Shown: positions 1 to 10,877, counted from the stretch's first letter. The stretch: 64,000 nucleotides of DNA from Alphaproteobacteria bacterium (GCA_030425185.1 JAUIAU010000004.1:62001-126000), one strand, 5' to 3'. Notes: a model not told the origin generated them from the sequence alone. Translations and numbers: made by a program.

Positions 1-26
1 TATGTCATGGTCCGCTCCGACATGGG

Positions 27-764
27 TCAGCCGCCGAGGAAGCTGCGCCGGACCTCGGGGTCCTGCAGCAGGTCCTTGCCGCTGCCGGTATGCGCGTTGC
101 GCCCCTGCACCAGCACATAGCCCTTGTCCGCGATCTCGAGCGCCTGGCGGGCATTCTGTTCGACCATCAGGATCGAGATCCCGGTCCGCGCCACCTCGAT
201 GATCCGGTCGAAAAGCTCGTCCATCACGATCGGCGAGACGCCGGCGGTCGGTTCGTCCAGCATCAGGACCTTAGGCTGGGTCATCAGGGCGCGCCCGACG
301 GCGACCTGCTGGCGCTGGCCTCCGGACAACTCGCCCGCGTGCTGGCGGCGCTTCTCCTTCAGGATTGGGAACAGCTCGTAAACCTGCGCCATCGTGTGAG
401 AAATGTCGTCCCGGCGCAGGAAGGCCCCCATCTCGAGGTTCTCTTCCACGGTCAGCGACGTGAAGATGTTCGAGGTCTGCGGCACGAAGGCCATGCCCTT
501 GGCGACGCGGTCCTGCGGCGACAGGCGCGTGATGTCCTCGCCCCCGAGGCGCACCGCCCCTTGCCGGACGTTCAGCATGCCGAAGACCGCTTTCATGGCG
601 GTGGACTTGCCCGCACCGTTGGGGCCAACGATCACGGCGATCTGGCCTTCCTCGACCGCGATCGTGCACTCGTGCAGGATGTCCGCGCCCTTGCCGTAGC
701 CGCCGGTCATCTTGTCCCCGATCAGGAAGGGCTCAGCCACCGTGCTGCCCCCGGACACCTGCAT
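27..764 (-). CDS. livF: ABC transporter ATP-binding protein, branched-chain amino acid type (LivF-like)
   Basis: Walker A GPNGAGKST, signature LSGGQRQQ, Walker B VLMLDEPTAG; next to a LivG-like ATPase and a SBP. Confidence 0.88.
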   Translation of the reverse strand: MQVSGGSTVAEPFLIGDKMTGGYGKGADILHECTIAVEEGQIAVIVGPNGAGKSTAMKAVFGMLNVRQGAVRLGGEDITRLSPQDRVAKGMAFVPQTSNIFTSLTVEENLEMGAFLRRDDISHTMAQVYELFPILKEKRRQHAGELSGGQRQQVAVGRALMTQPKVLMLDEPTAGVSPIVMDELFDRIIEVARTGISILMVEQNARQALEIADKGYVLVQGRNAHTGSGKDLLQDPEVRRSFLGG

Positions 765-776
765 ACCTCATCCCGT

Positions 777-1562
777 TCACCCCGCCGCAATCTTGTGCTT
801 GTTCTTCAATCCGGTGCCGAGATAGGCCTCGATCACCTGCTCGTTCGCCTTGATCTGCTCGATGGTGCCTTCGGCCAGAACGCGCCCCTCGGCCATCACG
901 ATGACCGGGTCGCAGAGGCGGCCGATGAAATCCATGTCGTGCTCGATCATCACGAAGGTGTAGCCGCGCTCCTTGTTCAGGCGCAGGATGGCGTCGCCGA
1001 TGGTGTTCAGCAGCGTCCGGTTCACGCCCGCGCCGACCTCGTCGAGGAACACGATCCGCGCATCGACCATCATCGTGCGCCCCAGTTCCAGCAGCTTCTT
1101 CTGACCGCCCGACAGGTTCCCGGCCTTCTCGTCCTTCAGATGGCCGATGGTCAGGAAATCAAGGACTTCGTCGGCTTTCTTCAGAAGCGCCGCTTCCTCC
1201 TCCGCGATCCGCCCGCGCTGGAACCAGGTGTTCCACAGCCGCTCGCCGGCCTGGTTCGGCGGCACCATCATCAGGTTCTCGCGGCACGACATCGACGAGA
1301 ACTCGTGCGCGATCTGGAAGGTGCGCAGCAGGCCCTTGCCGAACAGCTCGTGCGGCTCGAGGCCCGTGATGTCCTCGCCCTCCATCGTGATCCGTCCGGA
1401 GGTCGGCTTGAGGACGCCCGCGATCACGTTGAACAGCGTGGTCTTGCCCGCGCCGTTCGGACCGATCAGGCCGGTGATGGAGCCCTTCGCGATCGACAGG
1501 CTGGCCCCGTCCACCGCGTGAAACCCGCCGAAGTGCTTGTGGACGTTTTCGACGACGATCAT
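777..1562 (-). CDS. livG: ABC transporter ATP-binding protein, branched-chain amino acid type (LivG-like)
   Basis: GPNGAGKTTLFN, LSGGQKKLLELGR, IVFLDEVGAGVN motifs; LivG-type C-terminus. Confidence 0.88.
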   Translation of the reverse strand: MIVVENVHKHFGGFHAVDGASLSIAKGSITGLIGPNGAGKTTLFNVIAGVLKPTSGRITMEGEDITGLEPHELFGKGLLRTFQIAHEFSSMSCRENLMMVPPNQAGERLWNTWFQRGRIAEEEAALLKKADEVLDFLTIGHLKDEKAGNLSGGQKKLLELGRTMMVDARIVFLDEVGAGVNRTLLNTIGDAILRLNKERGYTFVMIEHDMDFIGRLCDPVIVMAEGRVLAEGTIEQIKANEQVIEAYLGTGLKNKHKIAAG

Positions 1563-1588
1563 CCGGCCACCTCACAAGAGTTAAGAAA

Positions 1589-1617
1589 TGTGCCCGAAAT
1601 CAAAGATTTCGGGCACA
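1589..1617 (-). terminator. Intra-operon stem-loop (attenuator or mRNA-stabilising) between SBP and livG-like gene
   Basis: Perfect 13-bp inverted repeat TGTGCCCGAAATC-AAA-GATTTCGGGCACA, followed on the minus strand by TTTCTT. Confidence 0.75.
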
Positions 1618-1641
1618 ATGTTCAGATCAGATCGCCAGCGA

Positions 1642-2823
1642 TCAGCGGTACTTGACCACCGACAGCGCGCCGTCCTTGATCTCGATCTGGCGGTAGTTGC
1701 CGGCCGACTCGCCCGGTCCGATCAGTTCGACCGCCGACGCACCGACGTAGTCGACGTCGCCGCCCGCCGCGAGGATCTCCAGCGCCTTGGCCAGTTCGCC
1801 CGGCAGGATCGGCTCGCCCGGGGCGTTCGCCACGTCGAAGACCTTCTCCTTGTAGGCCGCCGGATCCGACGAGCCCGCCGCCTGCATCGCGAGCAGGATC
1901 AGGGCCGCCGCGTCATAGCTTTCGGCCGCGAAGGGCGAGGTGGCGTTGAACGCGTCGCCGACCAGATCGGCGAAGATCGCGGCACCTTCCGAGTCGGTGC
2001 CCGGGTTCTGACCGGTCGAGCCGTTGATCTCGGCACCGAAGTTCTCGATGAGCGCGTCCGAGATCATGCCGTCCGGGAAGTGGAAGGTGTTGAAGGCGCC
2101 GCTGTCGAGCGCGGCGCGCACGATGCCCGAGCCGCCCTGGTCGACGTAGCCCGCAACGACCAGACGCTGGCCGCCGGCCGAGGCGAGGGCGCCGACTTCG
2201 GCCGAGTAGTCGGCCTTGCCGTCTTCATGCGCGGCGTTGATGGTGACCGTGCCGCCCGCGGCTTCGAACGCCTGCTGGAAGCTGTCGGCCAGACCCTTGC
2301 CGTAGTCGTTGTTGGTGTAGGTGACGGCGACTTCGTTGATGCCCTGTTCCATCAGGATCTCGGTCATCACGACGCCCTGGCGGGCATCCGACGGCGCGGT
2401 GCGGAAGAACAGGCCGTCATCTTCGGCGGTCGAGAGGCCCGGCGAGGTCGCCGAGGGCGAGATCATCACGATGCCGTTCGGGCGCGCGACGTTCTGCAGG
2501 ATCGCGCCGGTCACGCCGGAGCAGTCCGCGCCCATGATCCCCTTCACGCCATCGGCGGTCACGAGGCGCTCGGCCGCTGCGGTCGCAGCCGCCGCGTCGA
2601 TGCAGGTCGAGTCACCGCGCACGCCGCTGACGGTCGACCCGCCGAGCAGAAGGCCGGAATCGCTGACCTCCTTGATCGCGATCTCGGCGCCGCCGGCCAT
2701 TTGCTGGGTGAGGCTTTCGAGCGGGCCGGTGAAGCCCAGGATGATGCCGATCTTGATGTCTTCGGCCGAGGCGGCACCGGCCAGAAGCGCGGTGGCTGCA
2801 CTCGCCATGAGCAGCTTTTTCAT
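1642..2823 (-). CDS. ABC transporter substrate-binding protein (Leu/Ile/Val-type periplasmic binding protein)
   Basis: Signal peptide MKKLLMASAATALLAGAASAEDIKIG; type I periplasmic binding fold motifs; operon with livG/livF-like genes. Confidence 0.88.
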   Translation of the reverse strand: MKKLLMASAATALLAGAASAEDIKIGIILGFTGPLESLTQQMAGGAEIAIKEVSDSGLLLGGSTVSGVRGDSTCIDAAAATAAAERLVTADGVKGIMGADCSGVTGAILQNVARPNGIVMISPSATSPGLSTAEDDGLFFRTAPSDARQGVVMTEILMEQGINEVAVTYTNNDYGKGLADSFQQAFEAAGGTVTINAAHEDGKADYSAEVGALASAGGQRLVVAGYVDQGGSGIVRAALDSGAFNTFHFPDGMISDALIENFGAEINGSTGQNPGTDSEGAAIFADLVGDAFNATSPFAAESYDAAALILLAMQAAGSSDPAAYKEKVFDVANAPGEPILPGELAKALEILAAGGDVDYVGASAVELIGPGESAGNYRQIEIKDGALSVVKYR

Positions 2824-3012
2824 TGGTGATCTCCCGTGTTGGATCGTTGTCCGCAGGCACCGTAAGCGGGGCGACGGGGAAAGAAAAGATGTCTTGCGCG
2901 GGCCGCCGCGGGACATGCGGCTGGCGCGGACGTGATCGGCGCGGGGCTTGGCCGTGCGGGCGGGCTGCCTAGCTGTTCGGGAACGCCGCATCCCCGACCG
3001 AAGGAGCCGCCC

Positions 3013-4116
3013 ATGTCCCGTGTCTTCCTTGCTGCCCTGATCTCGCTCGTCCTTGGGGTGGCCGGACCTGCCCGGGCGCTCGACAGCTCTCTCGGGACGC
3101 TGTCGGTCACCCGGGTCGTCGGCGGCCTGTCCGAGCCCTGGGCGCTCGGCTTCTTGCCGGAGGGGGGGCTTCTGATCACCGAGCGGGCGGGGCGGCTGTT
3201 GCATGTCAGCGCGGACGGGACGGCGACGCGGCTCGGCGGCGTGCCGCAGGTGGCCGACGTGGGGCAGGGCGGTCTCCTGGACCTCCTGATCCCGCGCGAT
3301 TTCGCGACGACCCGCACCCTGTTCCTGACCTATTCCGCCCGGCAGGGCAGCGGGCAGGGCACCGCCGTCGCCCGCGCCACTTTCGCCGAGGGCGCGCGCA
3401 GCCTGACCGGGGCGCAGACGATCTTCGAGATGCGTCCGGGCACGCGCGGCGGGCGGCATTTCGGCAGCCGGCTCGTCGAGGGACAGGATGGCTTTCTCTA
3501 TGTCACGGTGGGCGACCGCGGTGACGGCCCGAACGCGCAGAACCTCGCGACCGAGGCCGGATCGGTCCTGCGGATCGGCAAGGATGGCAGCCTGCCCTCC
3601 GACAATCCCTTCGCAACGCAGGCCGGTGCGGCGCCCGCGATCTGGAGCTACGGGCACCGGAACCCGCAGGGCGCCACGCTCGACGACCGGGGCAACCTGC
3701 TGGTGATCGAGCACGGCGCACGCGGCGGCGACGAGGTCAACGTGGTCCGCCGGGGCGTGAACTATGGCTGGCCGGAGATCTCGTACGGGGTCAATTACAA
3801 TGGCAGCCGGATCGGGCAGGGCACCGCAGCCCCGGGCCTCGCGCAGCCCGCCCATTACTGGGACCCGTCGATCGCGCCGTCGGGGGCCACGGTCTATGAC
3901 GGCCGGCTGTTTGCGGACTGGCGGGGCGATCTCTTCGTCGGGTCGCTGAAGTTCGGGCTGATCTCGCGGCTGGAACGCGACGGCGACGGCTGGCGCGAGG
4001 TGGAGCGCCTGCAGGGGCCCGAAACCGGCCGCGTGCGCGACATCCGCACCGGGCCGGACGGGGCGCTGTGGTTCCTGTCGGTCACCAACGGGGCGCTCTA
4101 CCGGATCAGCCGCTAG
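3013..4116 (+). CDS. PQQ-dependent sugar dehydrogenase (soluble aldose dehydrogenase, YliI-like)
   Basis: Signal peptide, then LSEPWALGFLPEGGLLITERAGRL, YGHRNPQGA, HGARGGDEVN, YGWPEISYG motifs of the GDH/YliI family. Confidence 0.87.
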   Translation: MSRVFLAALISLVLGVAGPARALDSSLGTLSVTRVVGGLSEPWALGFLPEGGLLITERAGRLLHVSADGTATRLGGVPQVADVGQGGLLDLLIPRDFATTRTLFLTYSARQGSGQGTAVARATFAEGARSLTGAQTIFEMRPGTRGGRHFGSRLVEGQDGFLYVTVGDRGDGPNAQNLATEAGSVLRIGKDGSLPSDNPFATQAGAAPAIWSYGHRNPQGATLDDRGNLLVIEHGARGGDEVNVVRRGVNYGWPEISYGVNYNGSRIGQGTAAPGLAQPAHYWDPSIAPSGATVYDGRLFADWRGDLFVGSLKFGLISRLERDGDGWREVERLQGPETGRVRDIRTGPDGALWFLSVTNGALYRISR

Positions 4117-4118
4117 CG

Positions 4119-5282
4119 TCAGAGGCCGCCGAAGCCTTCCACCGCGCCCCCGTCGCGCAGCGTCTCGGTCACGGTCCGGTTGATCGTATCCACCCGGTAG
4201 TCGACAAAGCCGAACCTTCCGGCCGAGGTCTCGACCGCGTAGCGCACGGTATAGACGCCGGGATCGTCGAAGGACTTGGTGGCGATGGGCTCGTTGTCGG
4301 GGTTGAACGCGGCAAAGGTGCCGTCGCCCCAGGTGACCTGCTCGGCGACGACCGGGGCGCCGACCACGGGCTTGGCCACGATGGCCACCGAGTTGTCGGT
4401 GAAGAAGATGAAGTCCGCCGAGGCCTCGGCGACGGTCACGTTCTCGGAGAGGCCGTTGTTGTCCTCGGTAAAGGCGTCGGGGTCGTTGATCCCCTCGAAG
4501 ACATAGGTGCCGAAGGCGCCGAGGTCGATCTCGGTATCGGTCTGCCCGGCATCGGCGGCGGCCTGCGCGGCGGCCTTGATGGCGGCCAGGCTGGTCCCGG
4601 TGCGGTAAAGCGAGATGTAGTCGTTGTTCACCGAGTTGAAAAAGTCGCCCGCGCCGTCCGTGTCCCAATCGGTGATGATCTGTCGTCCGTTCGGCCCCTG
4701 GTCGGTGCCGAAGTAATCGTCGCCCGGCCCGCCGGTCATGGTGGCGGTATGCGGCGCGTCCCCGACGACGGGGGTGCTGGAGACCAGCGCGTCGTCGCCG
4801 CGGCCGCCCTCGAAGGTGTCACTGTCCCCGACCGCGAAATCGAGCAGGTAGTGGTCGCCGTCGTCGCCGCGCAGGATATCGTCGCCCTGGTTATCAATGA
4901 GGAGGTCGGCGCCTGCGCCGCCCCTCAGCGTGTCGTTGCCGGGGCTGCCGTCGAGCTGGTCGAAGCCGATCCCGCCGAGCAGCACGTCATCGCCGCCCTC
5001 GCCGCGCATGAAATCGTTGGGGGTGGTGGTGTCGGTGTTCTCGGCGCCGATGCCATCAGCCCGAACGCCGCCCGAGAGGATGTCGTCGCCCTCGGTCCCG
5101 AGGATAGCGCCGTCATCGCCGAAGCTGTCGTCGTCGTCATAGATCGTGGTGTCGGGGGTGTCGGGTTCCGGCTCGGGGTCAGAGGTGTCCTCCACCTCGT
5201 CGTCGTCCATGGACCGGTCCCAGTAGATGAGCGTCGCGCCCATCCCGAAAATGACCACCAGAAAGAGACCAAGATCCGTCAT
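4119..5282 (-). CDS. RTX-like calcium-binding repeat protein with N-terminal hydrophobic anchor
   Basis: Multiple GGxGxDxLxGG-like nonapeptides (GEGGDDVLLGG, GSPGNDTLRGGAGADLL); N-terminal segment LGLFLVVIFGMGATLIYW. Confidence 0.75.
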   Translation of the reverse strand: MTDLGLFLVVIFGMGATLIYWDRSMDDDEVEDTSDPEPEPDTPDTTIYDDDDSFGDDGAILGTEGDDILSGGVRADGIGAENTDTTTPNDFMRGEGGDDVLLGGIGFDQLDGSPGNDTLRGGAGADLLIDNQGDDILRGDDGDHYLLDFAVGDSDTFEGGRGDDALVSSTPVVGDAPHTATMTGGPGDDYFGTDQGPNGRQIITDWDTDGAGDFFNSVNNDYISLYRTGTSLAAIKAAAQAAADAGQTDTEIDLGAFGTYVFEGINDPDAFTEDNNGLSENVTVAEASADFIFFTDNSVAIVAKPVVGAPVVAEQVTWGDGTFAAFNPDNEPIATKSFDDPGVYTVRYAVETSAGRFGFVDYRVDTINRTVTETLRDGGAVEGFGGL

Positions 5283-5450
5283 TGCACCACCCGCGTTAAG
5301 ACGGCGCAACTTTAAGTTCCGTGGCAAGACCGCGGAAGAACCATGTCATCTTTAGGGCAAAACCCGGCCTCCGCGGCGAACAATCCCGGATTGCTGTCCC
5401 GGACCGTTCGAGATCCCGGAACAATCGGCGCGCGAGTCGGCTGCCCGCGC

Positions 5451-6479
5451 TCAGATCGACAGGCGCGCCGCGTGGCTGCCGCGCTCGCGATAGGGCGTGG
5501 TGTCGTAATGGGCGCGGTAGCATTTCGAGAAATGCGAGGGCGAGGCGAAGCCGCAGGCGAGCGCCACGTTGATCACGCTCATGTCGGTCTGCATCAGCAG
5601 GTTGCGCGCCTTCTGGAGCCGCAACTCCATGTAGTACCGCTTCGGCGACCGGTTCAGGTAGCGGCGGAACAGCCGTTCCAGCTGGCGGGTGGACATGCCG
5701 ACGTCCTTGGCCAGCGTGGCCGGGCTTATCGGATCCTCGATGTGGCTTTCCATGATCTGGATGACCTGGCTCAGCTTCGGATGCCGGACCCCGATCCGCG
5801 TCGGGATCGACAGGCGCTGGGTGTCCTGGTCGGTCCGGATCGACGAGTAGATCAGCTGGTCGGCAACGAGGTTGGCCAGCTCCTCGCCATGGTCGTCGGC
5901 GATGATCTTCAGCATCAGGTCGATGGACGAGGTGCCGCCCGCCGTGGTGATGCGGTTACCGTCCACCACGAAGACCGACTTGGTCAGCGTGACTTCCTCG
6001 AACTCCTCCTGGAAACTGTCCTGGTTCTCCCAGTGGATCGTGGCCCGTTTTCCGTCGAGCAGGCCGGCCTTCGCCAGCGAGTAGCCGGCTGTGCAGAGCC
6101 CGCCCATGCGCACCCCGCGCCGGGCCTCGCGCCTGAGCCACGAGACGAGGCGCTTGGTCGTCGCGGCCTGCACGTCGATGCCGCCGCAGACCATGACGAC
6201 GTCCTCGCGTTCGACCTCGCCCAGATCCATGTCCAGCTTGAAGCCGATCCCGGCGCTGCAATAGACCATCTCGCCGCCTTCGCCCGCCAGCACCCAGTCA
6301 TAGAGCTTGCGCCCCGCCATCCGGTTGGCGATCCGCAGCGCTTCGACCGAGCAGGCGAAGCACAGCATGGTGAACTGGTCGAGCAGCACGAAGACATACC
6401 GCTTCGGTGCGGCCTCGGGGGTCGCCTTCGAGCGGGTGGTGGGCGCGGCAAAGCTCCGGGTGGAGGTTTCGATGGCCAT
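5451..6479 (-). CDS. GlxA family transcriptional regulator (DJ-1/PfpI-like domain plus AraC HTH)
   Basis: N-terminal GATase1-like fold; C-terminal AraC HTH MSTRQLERLFRRYLNRSPKRYYMELRLQKARNLL. Confidence 0.88.
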   Translation of the reverse strand: MAIETSTRSFAAPTTRSKATPEAAPKRYVFVLLDQFTMLCFACSVEALRIANRMAGRKLYDWVLAGEGGEMVYCSAGIGFKLDMDLGEVEREDVVMVCGGIDVQAATTKRLVSWLRREARRGVRMGGLCTAGYSLAKAGLLDGKRATIHWENQDSFQEEFEEVTLTKSVFVVDGNRITTAGGTSSIDLMLKIIADDHGEELANLVADQLIYSSIRTDQDTQRLSIPTRIGVRHPKLSQVIQIMESHIEDPISPATLAKDVGMSTRQLERLFRRYLNRSPKRYYMELRLQKARNLLMQTDMSVINVALACGFASPSHFSKCYRAHYDTTPYRERGSHAARLSI

Positions 6480-6724
6480 GGGGGTCGCGGTCCTTGAACG
6501 GCCCCGGTTCTGCTTCGGTCCGGGGGCCTGCCCGTTAGATAATCGGGAAATCCGGGCGGGAGCAAGGAGCCGAAAGGTCGGGAAGCGACGGAAGCTGTCG
6601 CAAACCTCCGGGCCATTTTGCCGCTGGCCCGCCGTTAGCGCCATCATTCCCCGCCCTCCGACGCTTGGCAAAGCGCACCGATGCCGCTAGACCCGCCCCG
6701 TTCAGGCGTGCCGAGGAGAATGCC

Positions 6725-8116
6725 ATGACCGAGAGCAACACGACCGCCCAGACCGCCGCGTGGAGCAAATCCGGCTGGCGTGCGCGTCCCCGCATCCAGA
6801 TGCCCGAGTATCCCGACGCCGGGAAACTCGCCTCCGTCGAGACCCGCCTCGCCAGCTATCCGCCGCTCGTCTTTGCAGGCGAAGCGCGCAAGCTGACCTC
6901 CGCGCTCGGCGAGGTGGCCAAGGGCCGCGCCTTCCTGTTGCAGGGCGGGGATTGCGCCGAGAGCTTCGCCGAGTTCCGCGCCGACACGATCCGCGACACG
7001 TTCCGCGTGATGCTGCAGATGGCCATGGTCCTGACCTTCGGGGCAAAATGCCCGGTGGTGAAGGTGGGCCGCATGGCCGGCCAGTTCGCCAAGCCGCGCT
7101 CGGCCGCGACCGAAACCATCGGCGGGGTGGAACTGCCCAGCTACCGGGGCGACATCATCAACGACATCGCCTTCACCGAGGAGGCCCGTATCCCCGATCC
7201 GGACCGGATGCTTCAGGCATACACGCAGGCGGCGGCCTCGCTGAACCTGCTCCGCGCCTTCTCGACCGGCGGCTATGCCGACGTGCACCACGTCCACGGC
7301 TGGACCTTGGGCTTCGTCGAGGGCGAGAAGGCCGCCCGCTATGCCGACATGGCGAATCGCATCTCGGACGCGCTCGACTTCATGCGGGCGGCAGGGGTGA
7401 ACCAGGACACCGCGCACACGCTGCAGTCGGTCGACTTCTACACCAGCCACGAGGCGCTCCTTCTCGAATACGAAGAGGCGCTGTGCCGGACCGACTCGAC
7501 CACCGGCAAGCCGGTCGCGGGCTCGGGCCACATGCTGTGGATCGGCGACCGCACGCGTCAGCCGGACGGCGCCCATGTCGAGTTCCTGCGCGGCGTGCAG
7601 AACCCGATCGGCCTGAAATGCGGCCCGTCGATCAGCACCGATGACCTGAAGCGCCTGATCGCGACCCTGAACCCGAAGAACGTCCCGGGTCGCCTGACCC
7701 TGATCGCGCGCTTCGGGGCGGGCAAGGTCGGCGATCACCTTCCGCGCCTGATCAAGGCGGTCGAGGAAGAGGGCGCGCAGGTCGTGTGGTCCTGCGACCC
7801 GATGCACGGCAACACGATCAAGTCCGAGTCCGGCTACAAGACCAGGCCCTTCGAGTCCGTTCTTCAGGAAGTGCGCGAGTTCTTCGACATCCACAACGCC
7901 GAGGGCACCTATCCCGGCGGCGTGCATTTCGAGATGACCGGCAAGGACGTGACCGAGTGCACCGGCGGCATGCGCGCGGTGACCGACGACGACCTGTCGT
8001 CGCGCTATCACACCGCCTGCGACCCGCGCCTGAACGCAAGCCAGGCGCTGGAGCTGGCCTTCCTCGTGGCCGAGGAAATCTCGGAGCACCGCGCGAAGCA
8101 GGCCGCCGCCGCCTGA
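6725..8116 (+). CDS. Class II 3-deoxy-7-phosphoheptulonate synthase
   Basis: Class II DAHP synthase motifs: [45 protein letters not shown]. Confidence 0.95.
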   Translation: MTESNTTAQTAAWSKSGWRARPRIQMPEYPDAGKLASVETRLASYPPLVFAGEARKLTSALGEVAKGRAFLLQGGDCAESFAEFRADTIRDTFRVMLQMAMVLTFGAKCPVVKVGRMAGQFAKPRSAATETIGGVELPSYRGDIINDIAFTEEARIPDPDRMLQAYTQAAASLNLLRAFSTGGYADVHHVHGWTLGFVEGEKAARYADMANRISDALDFMRAAGVNQDTAHTLQSVDFYTSHEALLLEYEEALCRTDSTTGKPVAGSGHMLWIGDRTRQPDGAHVEFLRGVQNPIGLKCGPSISTDDLKRLIATLNPKNVPGRLTLIARFGAGKVGDHLPRLIKAVEEEGAQVVWSCDPMHGNTIKSESGYKTRPFESVLQEVREFFDIHNAEGTYPGGVHFEMTGKDVTECTGGMRAVTDDDLSSRYHTACDPRLNASQALELAFLVAEEISEHRAKQAAAA

Positions 8117-8126
8117 GGGCGCGGCG

Positions 8127-8732
8127 CTACTTCACCACGCGCAACCACGGAACCGGGCCGGGACGCCATGCGTCATCGGCCCGTTCCATGACCACCGGCG
8201 TGATCCGCTCGGCCCGGATCGCAAAGCGGCAGGGGGCGAACCCCGGCACCGACTGGGCCGCCAGCGTCCCGACCGCCCGCGTGACCGCGCCGGTCCGGTC
8301 CCGCAGCGGCAGGATCAGCATCTCCGCCGGCACCGGCCCATGCCCGGCGCGCCGCGCCTCCAGCGTCAGGTTCACCATCGCCGGGAGGTCGAACACCGTG
8401 TCCGTCAGGCTCAGGAAGCGGCCGCGTTCCCCGGGCGCGGAAAAGGCGGTCAGCGGCATGCCCTTGGTCTCGATCCCCATCAGCAGGCGCAGGTGACTGC
8501 CGCAGATCCGGAAGCGGGCGATGCCCGGCGCGACCCGTTCGAGCAGAAAGGCGTGGGGCAGGGCGGCCCCGAACCGGCGCGGATCGAGCGCCCGGCGCGC
8601 CGGGACACCGTCCTGCCGCGACAGCTCCGACCAGTGCTCCAGCAGGTCCGCCGCCGCCAGCCCGGCATCCGGGCGGTACGGCTCGGGTAACCTCGAGACG
8701 GTCCCGTCACCCCACGCCACATCCCCGTCCAT
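8127..8732 (-). CDS. PAS domain-containing protein
   Basis: Resembles the short single-domain PAS proteins of Rhodobacterales; start codon chosen by context. Confidence 0.55.
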   Translation of the reverse strand: MDGDVAWGDGTVSRLPEPYRPDAGLAAADLLEHWSELSRQDGVPARRALDPRRFGAALPHAFLLERVAPGIARFRICGSHLRLLMGIETKGMPLTAFSAPGERGRFLSLTDTVFDLPAMVNLTLEARRAGHGPVPAEMLILPLRDRTGAVTRAVGTLAAQSVPGFAPCRFAIRAERITPVVMERADDAWRPGPVPWLRVVK

Positions 8733-8868
8733 CGCCCGCACCCCGCTCCGCGATTGTCCGAAAGGGCTGCGGGTGTTACCCCTGACCCCGACAAAACGTC
8801 CCAACCCGGAGCCATCATGCGCCGATTTTCGGAAAATTCATCCTTTACGCGCGTGCAAGGTTAACGGG

Positions 8869-9795
8869 ATGGCGGAGACACACGGACCTCGCCGGTCGAT
8901 GACCGGCTTTGCCGAACGCGAAACCGTTGTGACGCTGGACGGCGGCAGCTGGCAGGCGCGCTGGGACCTGCGCTCGGTCAACGGCAAGGGGCTCGACCTG
9001 CGGCTGCGCCTGCCCGAAGGGCTGGCATCTCTGGAAACCCCGTTGCGCCAAGCACTTGGCGCGCGTCTTTCGCGTGGCACGGTGACCCTGTCCCTGCGCC
9101 TGTCACGGATCGGGCGCGACGGGCCGGGCTTCGCCGCCGCCGATCTCGACCGGCTGCTTGGCCAGATCGCCGCCGTCACCGCACGGGCCGAGGCCGCGGG
9201 CGTCGCCCTGCGGGCACCGACGGCGCTCGACCTGCTGCACGAGCGCGGCATCCTTGACGAGACCGGCGGGCCGGACGCCGCCGCCGGGCCCGTGCTGGCC
9301 GCGGCCCTGATGGCGGACATCCCCGCACTGCTCGATGCCTTCGACGAGGGCCGCGCCCGCGAAGGGGCGGCGCTGGGGCGCGTTCTGGGCGAGCAGGTCA
9401 GCCGCATCGCGACCCTGACCACGGAGGCCCGCCGGGTCGCCGAGGCGCGGGGTCCGAAACAGGCCGAGCGCCTGCGCGGCGGGGTCGAGGCCCTGATGGA
9501 GGCCGCGGGCGCCGCGCCAGATCCCGAGCGCCTCGCGCAGGAACTTGCGTTGCTGCTGGTCAAGGCCGACGTCACCGAGGAGCTCGACCGGCTCGAGGCC
9601 CATGTGGCCGCGGCACGGGCGCTGCTGAGCGAGGCGGGCGCGGTCGGGCGCAAGCTCGACTTCCTCAGCCAGGAGTTCAACCGCGAGGCCAATACGCTCT
9701 GCGCCAAGTCGGGCGATCCCGCGCTGACGCGTTTGGGGCTGGACCTCAAGCACGTGGTGGATCAATTCCGCGAGCAGATCCAGAATCTGGAGTGA
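8869..9795 (+). CDS. YicC/YloC family endoribonuclease
   Basis: MTGFAERE N-terminus and C-terminal [24 protein letters not shown] motif; directly upstream of gmk. Confidence 0.92.
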   Translation: MAETHGPRRSMTGFAERETVVTLDGGSWQARWDLRSVNGKGLDLRLRLPEGLASLETPLRQALGARLSRGTVTLSLRLSRIGRDGPGFAAADLDRLLGQIAAVTARAEAAGVALRAPTALDLLHERGILDETGGPDAAAGPVLAAALMADIPALLDAFDEGRAREGAALGRVLGEQVSRIATLTTEARRVAEARGPKQAERLRGGVEALMEAAGAAPDPERLAQELALLLVKADVTEELDRLEAHVAAARALLSEAGAVGRKLDFLSQEFNREANTLCAKSGDPALTRLGLDLKHVVDQFREQIQNLE

Positions 9796-9799
9796 CGCC

Positions 9800-10447
9800 A
9801 TGAGCCGCCGCGGACTTCTCATCATCCTGTCGTCGCCGTCGGGGGCGGGAAAATCGACGCTTGCCCGCCGCCTGATGGCCTGGGACCCCTCGATCCGGTT
9901 TTCCGTTTCGGCCACCACCCGCGCCCCGCGCCCGGGCGAGGAGGACGGCCGCGAGTATTTCTTCCGGAGCCGCGAGGCGTTCGAGGAGATGGTCGCCAAC
10001 GGCGACATGCTGGAACATGCCGAGGTCTTCGGGAACCTCTACGGCTCGCCGCGCGCGCCCGTGGAGGAGGCCCTGAGCGCCGGTCGGGACGTGATCTTCG
10101 ACATAGATTGGCAGGGCGGCCAGCAAGTGCGGAACTCGGTCCTGAAGGGCGACGTGGTGTCGATCTTCATCCTGCCGCCGTCGATCGCCGAGCTCGATGC
10201 GCGCCTGCGCGGGCGCGGGCAGGACAGCGCCGAGGTCATCGCAGGACGCATGGCCAAGAGCGAAGCCGAGATCAGCCACTGGGCCGAGTACGATTATGTC
10301 CTGATCAACGCCGATCTCGACGCCACCGAGCGTCAACTTATCCACATCATCGAGGCCGAGCGCCTGCGCCGTGACCGCCGCACCGACCTCGCGGGGTTCG
10401 TGCGGGGCCTGAACCGGGAATTCGCCCTCGGACGCAGCGCTAGTTGA
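9800..10447 (+). CDS. gmk: Guanylate kinase
   Basis: [17 protein letters not shown]-loop, [21 protein letters not shown] motif. Confidence 0.96.
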   Translation: MSRRGLLIILSSPSGAGKSTLARRLMAWDPSIRFSVSATTRAPRPGEEDGREYFFRSREAFEEMVANGDMLEHAEVFGNLYGSPRAPVEEALSAGRDVIFDIDWQGGQQVRNSVLKGDVVSIFILPPSIAELDARLRGRGQDSAEVIAGRMAKSEAEISHWAEYDYVLINADLDATERQLIHIIEAERLRRDRRTDLAGFVRGLNREFALGRSAS

Positions 10448-10877
10448 GGCGGCCGCGCGGCGGCTGCACCTCGAGGCTGACCACAAGGCCCTTGCCGGCC
10501 GTCTCGATCTCGCGGCGCACCATCCGCGGGTTCGGCAGGGCCGGGGCCAGCACCGTCAGTCGCCCCCGGAAGCCAAGCGTCGCAAGACGGCTCGCCACGT
10601 CGAGGGCATCGAAGTCGGGACCGATCAGCGGGCAGACCACGACGCCGCTTCCCCGGCGCGCGTCGAGGACGCTCGCCAGTCGGGTCAGACAGGAAAAGAT
10701 CTCGACCCGCGACAGGGGCGGCATGACCGGCAGGCGGGCGATCTGTTCGGGGCGGGTCAGCCCGAGCACGAACAGCGCCTCGGGTCCGCCCGCCTCGCGT
10801 CGCGGGTGCAAGTGACGGTTTTCATTGGCCGGAAACGGCAGGGCAACGGCGGGTTCGGGTGCGGAACGATGCGGCAT
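10440..10877 (-). CDS. Hypothetical protein, possibly lineage-restricted
   Basis: Open frame of 145 aa, convergent with and overlapping the gmk 3' end by 8 nt. Confidence 0.6.
   Translation of the reverse strand: MPHRSAPEPAVALPFPANENRHLHPRREAGGPEALFVLGLTRPEQIARLPVMPPLSRVEIFSCLTRLASVLDARRGSGVVVCPLIGPDFDALDVASRLATLGFRGRLTVLAPALPNPRMVRREIETAGKGLVVSLEVQPPRGRLN

Noticed and set aside
1642-4668. 1008-aa minus-strand ORF apparently fusing the SBP to an upstream protein
   Set aside because: Only the part from MKKLLMASAA onward is a real protein; the upstream part is antisense to the PQQ-type dehydrogenase and low in complexity
8127-8804. Extended 225-aa start for the PAS protein
   Set aside because: The upstream part overlaps the likely promoter region of yicC; the shorter start at 8732 gives a normal domain boundary
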